Of a stretch of 47,446 bases of DNA, positions 20,011 to 30,376 are shown one piece after another; within the stretch, counting starts at the first letter, position 1, and the number at the start of each line of letters is the position of its first letter. Source of the stretch: Klebsiella sp. BIGb0407 (GTDB taxonomy: Bacteria > Pseudomonadota > Gammaproteobacteria > Enterobacterales > Enterobacteriaceae). A program made the position numbers and the translations under genes. The notes beneath the pieces were generated by a model. That model did no database searches. It was not told the origin of the DNA and saw nothing but the letters and a program-made list of their open reading frames with translations. The DNA is taken from contig NZ_JANUEQ010000014.1 in assembly GCF_024807845.1 (NCBI RefSeq), positions 1 to 47,446 of the forward strand, in the 5' to 3' direction.

Positions 20011-21054
20011 CAGCGCTTTTTTACGGCGGGCTAATGCTACGCCGGCGCCAATAAGTGCCCCTACTGCCCCCCACATAATCATCAAGAATGCACGACGAGG
20101 ACTATCACGTTTAACCGGTTCTTCTGGCGTGCGTAAATAGCGGTAAGTTTGAAACTTATTATCGATGGCAGGACCAGCATTTAATGTACTTAACAGTGCG
20201 ATATTCTGGTCATAATCAAGGCTGGAGGCAGGTCCCATTGCCTGGAGGCTTTCCAGGCGGGCCTGTAACATAGGACGTCCCAGCATGAACATCTCTGAGT
20301 CAGGTATTTCATCAGCAGGAATGCCCGTCATACTGCGAGTGATATTCTGCTGTTGTGCAATTTTCAAAGCCTCTTCAACGCTTTTCAGTTTGCGATCATA
20401 GATAGCTTTAGCGACGGCTTCTTCTCGCTTAACCTGGGCATTCAGCTGTGTGGTTTTTGCCGCCCAGCGACCTGAAAGTTCACCATTAAGATGTCCTGCG
20501 GCACGCTGGCTTGCGAAAGCAACATACTGACGCAATAGATTATTAGCTTCAGGTGCCGTTTCCGCCACTAATCTGACACTGTCGTTGATGCTCTTGAGAG
20601 AATCACCGGGAGTAAACTGAATATCATTAATCAGCTCGTCCAGCAATGCAGCATCAGGGCGGCTATCGCCAACCTGACGTTGCTTGTAATAATCGCTCTG
20701 CAGCCAAAATTCACGCCGGGTATCATAGGCAGCAAGTTGTCGGACAAACTCTTTATACGCACCTTCCAGCACCGATGGCTGATCAACCGGAATTAAACTC
20801 GGCTGCATATCCTGATTACGCAGAAACTGCTGTTGAGTATAGTAGGGTCCCAGCATCGTTACCGTAGGATTGTCGGTAATGGCAGTTGCACTCCACTCTT
20901 GCCGGGCAAAAAAGGTATACAGCAGCGCTATTAATGAAAAAGTAATAGCGATACCTGCTATCCAGAGTTTTCCTTGCCACAGTGAGCGAAACAGACCTCG
21001 AATATCCAGTTCGTTGTCTATTATCGCCTGCCTGCCTGGTCTGTGCTCTTGCAT
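20008..21054 (-). CDS. wzzE: ECA chain-length regulator WzzE
   Basis: 348 residues, same length as E. coli. Polysaccharide co-polymerase with two membrane helices (about 31-51 and 322-342) around a periplasmic domain that sets ECA chain length together with WzyE. The signature before TM2 is RTPEEPVKRDSPRRAFLMIMWG. NELDIRGLFRSLWQGKLWI precedes TM1. The stop codon is formed by the terminal bases of the adjoining ERIC element. Confidence 0.95.
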   Translation of the reverse strand: MQEHRPGRQAIIDNELDIRGLFRSLWQGKLWIAGIAITFSLIALLYTFFARQEWSATAITDNPTVTMLGPYYTQQQFLRNQDMQPSLIPVDQPSVLEGAYKEFVRQLAAYDTRREFWLQSDYYKQRQVGDSRPDAALLDELINDIQFTPGDSLKSINDSVRLVAETAPEANNLLRQYVAFASQRAAGHLNGELSGRWAAKTTQLNAQVKREEAVAKAIYDRKLKSVEEALKIAQQQNITRSMTGIPADEIPDSEMFMLGRPMLQARLESLQAMGPASSLDYDQNIALLSTLNAGPAIDNKFQTYRYLRTPEEPVKRDSPRRAFLMIMWGAVGALIGAGVALARRKKAL

Positions 21055-21073
21055 TACGTCCCCTGTTGTCAGG

Positions 21074-22171
21074 TTAAACTTTTACGCCATTAGGTCCACT
21101 TTTACGAACTCGACGTTTATGTCTTCTAATAAACCGTGCCACTTTCCAGGCATGTTTAATGCAGTAGTCGTACAGTACAAATGCAAGCAAGAATAATGCC
21201 AACATTACCCACTCAGGAATAAATTTCAGCTGTTCGCCGATCACGCCAATAGCCGCCAGTACTATCGCCGCAAGAGTAATCAATACAAAGGCCTGACGAG
21301 AAGTAAAACCGGAACGCATAATTAAATGGTGGATATGCTGACGGTCTGGAGAAAAAGGACTCATCCCTTTTCTTAGACGACGATACATAATCGCCACCAT
21401 ATCCATCAGCGGGATAGCAATAATCCACAGGGCGGTAACAGGACTGATCGCGTGCGTATCACCCTGGGTGGCTTCGAGTAAAATCCAGATAACGGTAAAG
21501 CCAATCAAGGTGCTTCCTGCATCCCCCATAAAGACTTTAAAACGTCGCCCCAGAACACCTAAATTTAATAGAATATAAGGAAGAATTGCAGCAATCATCG
21601 CAAAACATAACATTGCCAGACTATGTTGCCCTGACATTAATAAGATTATTCCCATTGCAGCGAAGGATACTGAGGATAATCCCCCCAGCAAACCGTCAAT
21701 ACCATCGACCATATTAAAGGCATTGATTGCTGCCCATACGGCAAATAACGTCAGGAAATAACCAAACGGCCCAAGCGCCATATCAAAGTTGCCAAAAATA
21801 TAACCGAGGCTCGCAAGATGTAAATCTGCAAAGACCATCATAATAATGCCGACAACAGCCTGAATAGACGCGCGAATTTTCACACTAATATCAAAGCGAT
21901 CGTCCAGAGCACCGATAAATACGAGCACACCAGCACAAAGGATATAAAGGGAGGAGTGCGGAATATAATACTGTGCAATGAGGAGTGCAAAGCATATTCC
22001 AGCGTAAACAGAAATACCTCCGACCAATGGAATCAATCCCTGATGCCGTTTACGGAAATTAGGTTTATCAACCAGACCGATTCTTTTAGCCACTCTTCTT
22101 GCGAAGAATATAAATACGCTAGTGAATAAAAAAATCAGGGTTAAATCAGTTGCGGCATTAATTAGATTCAC
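21074..22171 (-). CDS. wecA: UDP-GlcNAc:undecaprenyl-phosphate GlcNAc-1-phosphate transferase WecA
   Basis: 365 residues, about 11 membrane helices, WecA/MraY superfamily. Starts ECA (and often O-antigen) assembly by making undecaprenyl-PP-GlcNAc. Motifs: FIGALDDRFDIS (acidic Mg-binding loop), NAFNMVDGIDGLLGG, VFMGDAGSTLIGF and DRQHIHHLIMRSG. First gene of the operon; 19 bases separate it from wzzE. Confidence 0.97.
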   Translation of the reverse strand: MNLINAATDLTLIFLFTSVFIFFARRVAKRIGLVDKPNFRKRHQGLIPLVGGISVYAGICFALLIAQYYIPHSSLYILCAGVLVFIGALDDRFDISVKIRASIQAVVGIIMMVFADLHLASLGYIFGNFDMALGPFGYFLTLFAVWAAINAFNMVDGIDGLLGGLSSVSFAAMGIILLMSGQHSLAMLCFAMIAAILPYILLNLGVLGRRFKVFMGDAGSTLIGFTVIWILLEATQGDTHAISPVTALWIIAIPLMDMVAIMYRRLRKGMSPFSPDRQHIHHLIMRSGFTSRQAFVLITLAAIVLAAIGVIGEQLKFIPEWVMLALFLLAFVLYDYCIKHAWKVARFIRRHKRRVRKSGPNGVKV

Positions 22172-22526
22172 AATGCAGACTCTCTGAAAAATACGTTGTC
22201 ATGGGTTAACACAGTCGAAAATCATTCTTCCCTAAGGGAGTATAAGCTTACTCTCGTTGGGCAAGATATTTGATTACTCTCAATCAAATGATGTAATTTG
22301 TGTTTACAGTAGCTTCATCCGTTGAACAGAGCCATCTGCTTATCGTATCGGGGAAGCAACAAAAACGCCACGACTAAGCGTGGCGTTTTTTGCATATTTA
22401 TACATAACCTAAATTATTTTGTTACAAAAGGGTAAAAATCCACCAATCCTGGAGAGCGTGTAGCAACCAGCAACCAGGATCAGTGAATAAAACACACATT
22501 CCGCAACTCAAAATATGACAGGTGTA
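22172..22526. other. Intergenic region between rho and wecA
   Basis: About 350 bases without a gene. It holds the rho terminator (22361-22390), and the left part (22172-22360) must carry the ECA operon promoter on the minus strand. I could not assign -35/-10 boxes with confidence. The stretch 22391-22526 shows nothing further. Confidence 0.5.
22361..22390 (-). terminator. Intrinsic terminator downstream of rho
   Basis: Stem AAAAACGCCACG (22361-22372), 6-base loop, CGTGGCGTTTTT (22379-22390). Symmetric, but the only convergent gene end is rho on the minus strand, 135 bases upstream. It separates rho from the ECA operon. Confidence 0.88.
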
Positions 22527-23786
22527 TTACGAACGCTTCATCATATCGAAGAAATCATCGTTCGTTTTGGTCATTGCCAGCTTGTTGATCAGGAACTCCA
22601 TCGCATCAATCTCACCCATTGGATGAATAATTCTGCGTAGAATCCACATTTTCTGTAGCTCTTCTTGTGAAGTCAGCAACTCTTCTTTACGGGTACCGGA
22701 GCGGTTGTAGTCAATCGCCGGGAAGACGCGTTTTTCAGCAATCTTACGTGAGAGATGCAGTTCCATGTTGCCGGTACCTTTAAACTCTTCATAGATAACT
22801 TCATCCATTTTAGAGCCAGTATCAACAAGCGCGGTAGCAATGATAGTCAGACTACCACCCTCTTCGACATTACGTGCAGCACCAAAGAAACGCTTAGGGC
22901 GATGCAGGGCGTTAGCATCAACACCACCGGTCAGGACTTTACCTGAAGCAGGTACTACGGTGTTATAGGCACGTGCCAGACGGGTAATAGAATCAAGCAG
23001 GATGATAACGTCTTTTTTATGCTCAACTAGACGTTTCGCTTTCTCGATAACCATTTCAGCAACCTGAACGTGGCGAGAGGCCGGCTCATCAAAGGTGGAA
23101 GCAATAACTTCACCTTTTACCAGACGTTGCATCTCGGTAACTTCTTCCGGACGCTCATCGATAAGCAGAACCATCAGCACACAGTCTGGATGGTTGTAAG
23201 CGATGCTCTGGGCAATATTCTGCAGCAGCATGGTTTTACCGGCTTTCGGCGGTGCAACAATCAAACCACGCTGACCACGACCAATCGGTGATGCCAAGTC
23301 AAGAACACGCGCGGTTAAATCTTCTGTTGAACCGTTACCACGCTCCATACGCAAACGTGAATTTGCATGCAGTGGGGTTAAGTTTTCAAACAGGATTTTA
23401 TTACGGGCGTTTTCAGGTTTATCGTAGTTAACTTCATTGACCTTCAACAGCGCGAAATAACGCTCACCTTCTTTTGGTGGACGAATCTTACCAGAAATGG
23501 TGTCTCCGGTGCGGAGGTTGAAACGACGGATTTGACTGGGAGAAACGTAGATATCATCGGGGCCGGCAAGGTAGGAACTGTCTCCAGAGCGGAGGAATCC
23601 AAATCCATCCTGCAATATTTCCAGCACACCATCACCAAAGATGTCTTCACCACTCTTAGCATGTTGCTTCAGGATGGCAAAAATAATGTCCTGCTTACGC
23701 ATACGGGCCAGGTTTTCCAGCCCCATATTTTCGCCGAGAGTAATCAGCTCAGAAACCGGCGTATTCTTTAATTCGGTAAGATTCAT
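22527..23786 (-). CDS. rho: Transcription termination factor Rho
   Basis: 419 residues, identical in length to E. coli Rho. The N-terminal helical/OB-fold region binds C-rich RNA ([22 protein letters not shown]). The Walker A motif APPKAGKT (about 178-185), Walker [18 protein letters not shown] and the Q-loop region ([24 protein letters not shown]) form the hexameric ATPase. It ends [10 protein letters not shown] as expected. A short leader ORF lies upstream. Confidence 0.98.
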   Translation of the reverse strand: MNLTELKNTPVSELITLGENMGLENLARMRKQDIIFAILKQHAKSGEDIFGDGVLEILQDGFGFLRSGDSSYLAGPDDIYVSPSQIRRFNLRTGDTISGKIRPPKEGERYFALLKVNEVNYDKPENARNKILFENLTPLHANSRLRMERGNGSTEDLTARVLDLASPIGRGQRGLIVAPPKAGKTMLLQNIAQSIAYNHPDCVLMVLLIDERPEEVTEMQRLVKGEVIASTFDEPASRHVQVAEMVIEKAKRLVEHKKDVIILLDSITRLARAYNTVVPASGKVLTGGVDANALHRPKRFFGAARNVEEGGSLTIIATALVDTGSKMDEVIYEEFKGTGNMELHLSRKIAEKRVFPAIDYNRSGTRKEELLTSQEELQKMWILRRIIHPMGEIDAMEFLINKLAMTKTNDDFFDMMKRS

Positions 23787-23861
23787 AATGGTGGGTTCTT
23801 AAACTCGGGGGAAATCTCAAACTTAGTTTCGTGTAAGGAATGGTTGAATTATCCATGCCTG

Positions 23862-23960
23862 TTAAGTGGTCACCACGCATGTCTGATCTCCGCCTGGTCG
23901 TATGAAAAACACAGAACTGAAACGACGGAATGAGTGATAAACCCGGAATCGGTTATGCAT
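23862..23960 (-). CDS. rhoL: Putative rho leader peptide RhoL
   Basis: A 32-codon frame ending 76 bases before rho. The nucleotide block CGTTTCAGTTCTG followed by ACCAGGC matches the E. coli rhoL region in the same frame (Arg-Phe-Ser-Ser), but the rest of the peptide differs. Its ATG (23960) lacks a properly spaced ribosome-binding site. The leader RNA is probably conserved for rho autoregulation; whether the peptide is made is uncertain. Confidence 0.4.
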   Translation of the reverse strand: MHNRFRVYHSFRRFSSVFFIRPGGDQTCVVTT

Positions 23961-24146
23961 CCTTTATTATTTGCTGACAAAGAAAATATATTAAACAGCA
24001 TATAGATAGGAGGCATTGGGTATTGCTAAAGATTTAAACTACAAGACAAGTTCAAAACGCAGTAAAGATAACTTAGCATGACTAAAGCCGGGCGTCCAGC
24101 GGCTGACAAAAAAAGTCAACCCTGTACGCGCCGGAACAAAATTTCA

Positions 24147-24476
24147 TTACGCCAGGTTAGCGTCCAGAAACTCTTTTAACTGACCTTTAGATAACGCACC
24201 TACTTTAGTCGCAGCCACTTCGCCGTTTTTAAACAACAGCAACGTAGGGATACCACGAATACCGTATTTAGGCGCAGTACCTGGATTCTGGTCGATATTC
24301 AGCTTAGCCACGGTCAACTGCCCCTGATACTCATCTGCTATTTCATCAAGGATTGGGGCAATCATTTTGCAAGGACCACACCACTCAGCCCAGAAGTCAA
24401 CCAGGGTTACACCATCAGCTTTTAGAACGTCTGTCTCGAAACTGTCATCTGTCAGGTGAATAATTTTATCGCTCAT
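24147..24476 (-). CDS. trxA: Thioredoxin 1 (TrxA)
   Basis: 109 residues, E. coli length. The redox motif WCGPC has Cys33 and Cys36. [21 protein letters not shown] and [13 protein letters not shown] (cis-Pro) are diagnostic. Cytosolic disulfide reductase for ribonucleotide reductase, PAPS reductase and others. Divergent from rhlB across 131 bases. 23961-24146, between trxA and the rho leader, shows no clear gene. Confidence 0.98.
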   Translation of the reverse strand: MSDKIIHLTDDSFETDVLKADGVTLVDFWAEWCGPCKMIAPILDEIADEYQGQLTVAKLNIDQNPGTAPKYGIRGIPTLLLFKNGEVAATKVGALSKGQLKEFLDANLA

Positions 24477-24607
24477 GTTCTACTCCACAGGATTATGTCT
24501 ACCTTGTTGGTGTAGTATTAACCAACACAGGGGCACTTTATTTCACCCCGTTTATTTCAACGGATGTGCTTTCGTAAAGCAATAGTAAACTGATATTCTA
24601 CCACACT

Positions 24608-25879
24608 ATGAGCAAAACACATTTGACCGACAAGAAGTTTTCCGACTTCGCCCTGCACCCTAAAGTAGTTGAAGCCCTTGAATCTAAAGGATTTCATAAC
24701 TGCACTCCTATCCAGGCATTAGCGCTTCCGCTAACGCTTGAGAATCGTGATGTGGCAGGGCAGGCGCAAACCGGTACAGGCAAAACGATGGCGTTTCTGA
24801 CGTCAACGTTCCATTATTTACTTTCTCACCCGGTTCCTGAGAACCGTCAGGTGAATCAACCTCGCGCATTAATCATGGCCCCGACCCGTGAATTAGCGGT
24901 GCAGATTCACTCAGATGCAGAGCCTCTGGCTGAGGCTACGGGTCTAAAATTAGGGCTCGCTTACGGCGGTGATGGCTACGATAAGCAGCTTAAAGTGCTG
25001 GAAAGCGGTGTCGATATTCTGATTGGCACTACCGGTCGTTTAATCGACTATGCCAAACAAAACCATATTAATCTGGGTGCAATCCAGGTCGTGGTTCTCG
25101 ATGAAGCAGATCGTATGTACGATCTTGGCTTTATTAAAGACATTCGCTGGTTATTCCGCCGTATGCCAGCAGCTAATCAACGTCTGAATATGCTGTTCTC
25201 TGCCACTCTCTCTTATCGCGTACGTGAGCTGGCGTTTGAACAAATGAATAACGCGGAATATGTCGAAGTTGAACCGGAACAAAAAACGGGACACCGCATA
25301 AAAGAAGAGTTGTTCTACCCATCCAACGAAGAAAAAATGCGTTTATTACAAACGCTAATTGAAGAAGAGTGGCCAGATCGCGCCATTATTTTTGCTAATA
25401 CTAAACATCGTTGTGAAAGTATCTGGGGTCATCTGGCTGCGGATGGTCATCGTGTAGGTCTCCTGACCGGTGACGTGGCGCAGAAAAAACGCCTGCGAAT
25501 TCTTGAAGCATTCACCCGTGGCGATATAGACATTTTAGTCGCAACCGATGTAGCAGCACGCGGCCTACATATTCCAGCCGTAACTCACGTGTTTAACTAT
25601 GATCTTCCGGATGATTGTGAAGACTATGTGCACCGTATTGGCCGTACTGGTCGTGCCGGAGCCAGTGGTCACTCAATAAGTTTAGCATGTGAAGAATATG
25701 CGCTGAATGTTCCTGCGATTGAAACCTATATTGGTCACTCAATCCCCGTCAGCAAATATAATCCCGATGCGTTGTTAAATGAACTGCCAGCACCAAAACG
25801 TCTGTCTCGTAGCCGTCCAGGCAACACACAGCGTCGTGGTAGCTCTGCACCCCGTAGTCATCGTCGACGCGCAGGTTAA
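24608..25879 (+). CDS. rhlB: ATP-dependent RNA helicase RhlB
   Basis: 423 residues. DEAD-box helicase of the RNA degradosome that feeds structured RNA to RNase E/PNPase. Q motif [12 protein letters not shown], Walker A AQTGTGKT (53-60), DEAD (165-168), SAT (FSATLS) and [10 protein letters not shown] are all present. The C-terminal tail is basic and Arg/Ser-rich (about 395-423), as in RhlB. It lies 6 bases before gppA, so the two are probably co-transcribed. Confidence 0.97.
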   Translation: MSKTHLTDKKFSDFALHPKVVEALESKGFHNCTPIQALALPLTLENRDVAGQAQTGTGKTMAFLTSTFHYLLSHPVPENRQVNQPRALIMAPTRELAVQIHSDAEPLAEATGLKLGLAYGGDGYDKQLKVLESGVDILIGTTGRLIDYAKQNHINLGAIQVVVLDEADRMYDLGFIKDIRWLFRRMPAANQRLNMLFSATLSYRVRELAFEQMNNAEYVEVEPEQKTGHRIKEELFYPSNEEKMRLLQTLIEEEWPDRAIIFANTKHRCESIWGHLAADGHRVGLLTGDVAQKKRLRILEAFTRGDIDILVATDVAARGLHIPAVTHVFNYDLPDDCEDYVHRIGRTGRAGASGHSISLACEEYALNVPAIETYIGHSIPVSKYNPDALLNELPAPKRLSRSRPGNTQRRGSSAPRSHRRRAG

Positions 25880-25885
25880 ATAGTT

Positions 25886-27370
25886 ATGACAGGTTCGGCC
25901 TCACTGTATGCAGCAATCGATTTAGGTTCTAACAGCTTTCATATGCTTGTAGTACGTGAGGTTGCGGGAAGCATACAAACCCTCTCCCGCATAAAAAGGA
26001 AAGTACGTCTTGCCGCGGGTTTGAATCGTGATAACGTCCTTTCTCCCGAGGCGATGGAACGTGGCTGGCAATGTTTGCGGTTATTCGCAGAACGATTGCA
26101 GGATATACCTCAGGGCCAGATTCGGGTTGTGGCAACGGCAACATTACGCCTTGCCGTTAATGCCAATGAGTTTCTGGCCAAAGCAGAAGAGATCCTCTCC
26201 TGCCCGGTACAGGTTATTCGTGGCGAAGAAGAAGCACGTTTAATTTATCAGGGTGTGGCACATACCACTGGCGGAGCCGACCAACGGCTGGTTGTCGATA
26301 TTGGTGGAGCCAGTACTGAGCTGGTAGCTGGAACCGGAGCCCAGGCAACTTCACTGTTTAGTTTATCGATGGGTTGTGTCACCTGGCTTGATCGTTTCTT
26401 TAATGACCGCAATCTGACACAAGAAAACTTTACTGCCGCTGAGGCGGCTGCCAGTAATATCCTGGAACCTGTTCTTGCAGAGCTAAAACACAACAGCTGG
26501 AAAGTTTGCGTGGGTGCATCAGGCACTGTACAGGCACTGCAAGAAATTATGATGGCTCAAGGTATGGATGAGCGGATCACGCTGCCAAAACTACAGCAGC
26601 TCAAGCAACGCGCTATTCAGTGCGGTCGTCTTGAAGAGCTGGAAATTGAAGGTCTGACGCTGGAACGCGCCCTGGTTTTCCCCAGCGGTCTCGCCATTCT
26701 GATTGCAATATTCAAACGTCTGGATATCGAGTGTATGACGCTCGCAGGCGGGGCTTTGCGTGAAGGCCTGGTTTATGGCATGTTACATCTGGCCGTTAAC
26801 CAGGATATCTGCCAGAGAACCGTACAGACCATCCAGCGCCGTTTTATGGTGGATATCCATCAGGCAAAACGAGTTGCCCAGTTGGCAGAGCATTTTGCAG
26901 CCCAGGTCGAAGCATCATGGAAACTGGACGCATTAAGCCAGCAGTTACTTACCAGCAGTGCGTTATTACATGAAATCGGTCTGAGTGTCGATTTCAAACG
27001 AGCCCCGCAACATGCCGCTTATCTGGTCAGTAATCTCGATTTACCTGGCTTTACGCCTTCACAGAAAAAACTGTTGTCTACTCTGTTACTGAACCAGACC
27101 AATGCCATCGATCTTTCCTCCTTGCATCAGCAAAATGCGGTACCACCCCGTATCGCAGAGCGTCTTTGCCGTTTGCTGCGACTGGCTATTATTTTTGCCA
27201 GCCGCCGCCGGGATGACACTCTGCCGAGTATCACGTTAGAAGCAGAGGGTGAAGTATTGCAACTTTCGTTACCGGATGGCTGGCTAACGAGGCACCCTCT
27301 GGGAACAGAATTGCTGGAACAGGAAACCTTGTGGCAGAGCTATGTTCACTGGCCACTGATGGTAAACTGA
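25886..27370 (+). CDS. gppA: Guanosine-5'-triphosphate,3'-diphosphate pyrophosphatase GppA
   Basis: 494 residues, Ppx/GppA family. Converts pppGpp to ppGpp and can hydrolyse polyphosphate. The N-terminal ASKHA-fold phosphate loops are [15 protein letters not shown] and [14 protein letters not shown], with the catalytic Glu segment [13 protein letters not shown]. The C-terminal half is the helical HD-like domain ([11 protein letters not shown]). Convergent with rep; the two stop codons are one base apart with no terminator between. Confidence 0.96.
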   Translation: MTGSASLYAAIDLGSNSFHMLVVREVAGSIQTLSRIKRKVRLAAGLNRDNVLSPEAMERGWQCLRLFAERLQDIPQGQIRVVATATLRLAVNANEFLAKAEEILSCPVQVIRGEEEARLIYQGVAHTTGGADQRLVVDIGGASTELVAGTGAQATSLFSLSMGCVTWLDRFFNDRNLTQENFTAAEAAASNILEPVLAELKHNSWKVCVGASGTVQALQEIMMAQGMDERITLPKLQQLKQRAIQCGRLEELEIEGLTLERALVFPSGLAILIAIFKRLDIECMTLAGGALREGLVYGMLHLAVNQDICQRTVQTIQRRFMVDIHQAKRVAQLAEHFAAQVEASWKLDALSQQLLTSSALLHEIGLSVDFKRAPQHAAYLVSNLDLPGFTPSQKKLLSTLLLNQTNAIDLSSLHQQNAVPPRIAERLCRLLRLAIIFASRRRDDTLPSITLEAEGEVLQLSLPDGWLTRHPLGTELLEQETLWQSYVHWPLMVN

Positions 27371-27371
27371 G

Positions 27372-29393
27372 TTATTTTTTCTTCGCTTTTGCCAGCATTT
27401 CCCGAATGCTGGCAACATTATTCTGCCCTTTTTGCATCCGTTCCTCTGGGGAAACCACTTTACGCTCGGTTTCCCACAACAGGTCATCCTGAGGTAGTTC
27501 CAGTAAAAAACGGCTGGGCTCAGGACGGATCAGTTCTCCATACTGGCGTCGTTCTTTGCATAATGTAAAAGTGAGTTCTTTCTGGGCACGGGTAATACCG
27601 ACATAGGCTAACCGACGTTCTTCATCAACATTATCTTCATCGATACTGCTTTGATGTGGCAGCAGACCTTCTTCCATTCCGACCAGGTAAACATAGGGAA
27701 ACTCCAGACCTTTGGAAGCATGTAAGGTCATCAGCTGGACTTGATCAACCTCTTCATCGCTCTCACCCCGCTCCATCATATCCCGTAAGGTAAACCGCGT
27801 TACTACCTGGGTTAATGTCATCGGCTCATCAAGATCGGTGCCCTCAAGCATCTCTGTCATCCAGCCAAACAGCTGATTGACGTTTTTCATGCGCATTTCT
27901 GCCGCTTTCTGCCCGGGCGATGTTTCATAGAGCCAGCTTTCATAGTCAATGCCATGAATTAAGTCCCGCACAGCGGCTATCGGTTCACGTTCAGAGAGGC
28001 GGGTAATTTCCGCAATCCAGTGGGTAAAACGCTGCAATGACTCTAATCCACGCCCCGTCAGAGTCTGACCCAGTCCCAGATCGAAACTGGCATTGAATAA
28101 ACTTTTATTACGTCCCGTCGCCCAGTCACCCAGTTTTTGTAAAGTTGCCGGGCCAATTTCACGCCGGGGGGTATTCACTATGCGCAAAAAGGCGCTGTCA
28201 TCATCAGGATTAGTCAGTACACGCAGATAGGCAAGCAGGTCTTTAATTTCAGGGCGAGAGAAGAAAGATGTTCCGCCCGAAATACGGTAGGGGATGCGGT
28301 TTTGCATCAGCATCTTTTCAAAGACCCGTGACTGGTGGTTACCACGATATAAAATGGCATAATCACCGTAGCTAGTCTTATTGATAAAATGATGGGCAAT
28401 CAGCTCGCCAACCACTCTTTCCGCTTCATGTTCTTCATGATTCGCACTGACGACCTTCAGTTCACAGCCATAACCTAATTCTGAGAACAGGCGTTTTTCA
28501 AACACATGGGGATTATTGGCAATCAGGATATTTGCCGCTTTTAAAATACGTCCGGAAGAACGGTAATTTTGTTCAAGTTTAATCACTTTGAGTGCAGGAA
28601 AGTCCTGGTTCAGCAGCACCAGGTTTTGCGGTCGAGCCCCACGCCAGGAATAGATAGACTGATCGTCATCCCCAACCACGGTAAAACGCGCCCGGGTGCC
28701 TGCCAGCAGCTTCACCAGCTCATACTGACTGGTATTGGTATCCTGATACTCATCCACCAGCAAATAGCGAATACGATTTTGCCAGCGTTCCCTGACCTCT
28801 TCATTGCGTTGTAACAGAAGTGTTGGCAGCAAGATTAAGTCATCAAAATCCAGCACATTGCAGGATTTGAGATGGCTATCGTATAACCCATAGCAATGAG
28901 CGAAGATACGGTCTCGTTCACCCTGTGCCCGGGCAGCCGCCCCGGCAGGTGTCAGTAAATCATTCTTCCAGTTCGAGATCGTTGAAATAAGCTGTTTTAA
29001 TACGACTTTATCGTCTTCAATTAACCCTTCCGTCAGTTCTTTAAGCAATGCGGTCTGGTCGGTGTCATCAAACAGTGAGAAGTTGGCTTTAATGCCAAGC
29101 GCCGCATGTTCTCGTTTGATGATTTCTAACCCCAGGGTATGAAAGGTGGCAATCATCAGCCCGCGCGCTTCTTTACGCCCCAGGGTTTTCGACACACGCT
29201 CTTTCATTTCACGCGCGGCTTTATTAGTAAAGGTCACCGCTGCAATATGACGAGCCTGATAGCCACACTCATGGATCAGATGCGCTATTTTATTGGTGAT
29301 CACGCGCGTTTTACCTGAGCCAGCACCGGCTAAAACCAGGCATGGCCCGGTGACAAATTCGACCGCTTGTTGTTGTCCGGGGTTTAGACGCAT
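27372..29393 (-). CDS. rep: ATP-dependent DNA helicase Rep
   Basis: Superfamily 1A 3'-5' helicase that travels with the replisome and removes protein blocks. From ATG 29393 ([18 protein letters not shown]) it is 673 residues, the E. coli length. A TTG at 29405 would add four residues and is less likely. Walker A AGAGSGKT (22-29), [14 protein letters not shown] (motif II), [13 protein letters not shown] (III) and [18 protein letters not shown] (V) are clear. Confidence 0.97.
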   Translation of the reverse strand: MRLNPGQQQAVEFVTGPCLVLAGAGSGKTRVITNKIAHLIHECGYQARHIAAVTFTNKAAREMKERVSKTLGRKEARGLMIATFHTLGLEIIKREHAALGIKANFSLFDDTDQTALLKELTEGLIEDDKVVLKQLISTISNWKNDLLTPAGAAARAQGERDRIFAHCYGLYDSHLKSCNVLDFDDLILLPTLLLQRNEEVRERWQNRIRYLLVDEYQDTNTSQYELVKLLAGTRARFTVVGDDDQSIYSWRGARPQNLVLLNQDFPALKVIKLEQNYRSSGRILKAANILIANNPHVFEKRLFSELGYGCELKVVSANHEEHEAERVVGELIAHHFINKTSYGDYAILYRGNHQSRVFEKMLMQNRIPYRISGGTSFFSRPEIKDLLAYLRVLTNPDDDSAFLRIVNTPRREIGPATLQKLGDWATGRNKSLFNASFDLGLGQTLTGRGLESLQRFTHWIAEITRLSEREPIAAVRDLIHGIDYESWLYETSPGQKAAEMRMKNVNQLFGWMTEMLEGTDLDEPMTLTQVVTRFTLRDMMERGESDEEVDQVQLMTLHASKGLEFPYVYLVGMEEGLLPHQSSIDEDNVDEERRLAYVGITRAQKELTFTLCKERRQYGELIRPEPSRFLLELPQDDLLWETERKVVSPEERMQKGQNNVASIREMLAKAKKK

Positions 29394-29476
29394 AAAATCA
29401 CTCAATGAAAGTCAGGAGGGAAGAAAGTCAGCATGGTAGTATAGCGAGCGTAATCCACATGACTCAAGGTAACATC

Positions 29477-29758
29477 ATGGCAAAAACTGCTGCAGCACTA
29501 CATATCCTTGTTAAAGAAGAGAAACTTGCTCAAGAGATCCTCGCCCAGCTACAAAATGGCGGCGATTTTGAAAAGCTGGCGAAAAAACACTCTACCTGTC
29601 CTTCAGGGAAAAAAGGCGGCCATTTAGGTGAGTTCCGTCAGGGGCAGATGGTACCGGCATTTGATAAAGTGGTCTTCTCTTGCCCGTTGCTTGAACCTTA
29701 TGGTCCACTGCACACGCAATTTGGTTACCATATTATTAAAGTGTTATACCGTAATTAA
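29477..29758 (+). CDS. ppiC: Peptidyl-prolyl isomerase C (parvulin)
   Basis: 93 residues, single parvulin domain, same length as E. coli PpiC. Starts [18 protein letters not shown] and ends [36 protein letters not shown] is the conserved active-site region. Cytosolic; no signal peptide. The frame stays open 24 codons upstream, but conservation and a GGTAAC ribosome-binding site support the start at 29477. In E. coli ilvC is next to ppiC; here a 5-kb insertion follows. Confidence 0.96.
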   Translation: MAKTAAALHILVKEEKLAQEILAQLQNGGDFEKLAKKHSTCPSGKKGGHLGEFRQGQMVPAFDKVVFSCPLLEPYGPLHTQFGYHIIKVLYRN

Positions 29759-29791
29759 TAGAACTACTGAAATAGCTCGATTAATTTGACG

Positions 29792-29850
29792 GGCATAGTA
29801 TTTTAAAATCTACTGTTGATACAATAAATCCATTAGATAAATACTATGCC
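29792..29850. repeat. 12-bp perfect inverted repeat at the left edge of the accessory cluster
   Basis: GGCATAGTATTT (29792-29803) and AAATACTATGCC (29839-29850) are perfect inverted repeats 35 bases apart. A second small palindrome, ATGCTATATTTATAGCAT, lies just beyond (29858-29875). They sit between the ppiC stop and the end of the GNAT gene. They could be a weak bidirectional terminator, a regulatory hairpin, or the ends of a tiny mobile element; nothing seen decides. Confidence 0.55.
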
Positions 29851-29919
29851 TGAACATATGCTATATTTATAGCATCAGTCTATTATACTTACTTCAGATA
29901 AAAAAACTTCATACAATAT

Positions 29920-30375
29920 TTACTTACTGAGCCAGGAATTTATTTCCATCGACTGCAGTATTTCATAAGGTAAAATCATACCCGCACCTAACTGAGATGT
30001 CGGTCGTTTAATAAAACCCAAATTAGTATAAAAACCTTCACGATTCTTTGCAGACATACAATAAATATCTGCCTTTTCATTAGCATTATTTTTAATATAG
30101 TTAAGTAATCTATACATTATTTTCTTACCGATACCGAAACGCCCCTGATACTCAGGCAATACCATAACATCCTGAATATAAAAAGCTAATGCAGCATCAC
30201 CAATAACTCGTCCACTACCAATCGCAGAACCATGACAATAAGCAGAGCAAATATATAATGAGTTATCAATGGCCTTATGAGAGGATATCTCATCAGGTAC
30301 CGACCAGCCAACTGACTGTCTTAGGTCATTGTATTCTCTGGGAGATAAATTATTATCATAGTATTCAATTTTCAT
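29920..30375 (-). CDS. GNAT-family N-acetyltransferase of the accessory cluster
   Basis: 151 residues from ATG 30375, two bases after the TAG of the PLP-enzyme gene (30379-30377), so translation is coupled. The acetyl-CoA signature is YQGRFGIGKKIM (about 76-87), preceded by the strand ALAFYIQDVMVLPEY, and YTNLGF (116-121) is the usual motif-B region. The substrate is unknown. Context suggests it acetylates the amine released by the PLP enzyme, or protects the host from the product; both are inference. AT-rich relative to the flanking genes. Confidence 0.85.
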   Translation of the reverse strand: MKIEYYDNNLSPREYNDLRQSVGWSVPDEISSHKAIDNSLYICSAYCHGSAIGSGRVIGDAALAFYIQDVMVLPEYQGRFGIGKKIMYRLLNYIKNNANEKADIYCMSAKNREGFYTNLGFIKRPTSQLGAGMILPYEILQSMEINSWLSK

Positions 30376-30376
30376 A

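Noticed and set aside
29405-29476. 24-residue N-terminal extension of PpiC
   Set aside because: Known PpiC proteins begin [11 protein letters not shown], and the extension overlaps the rep promoter region.
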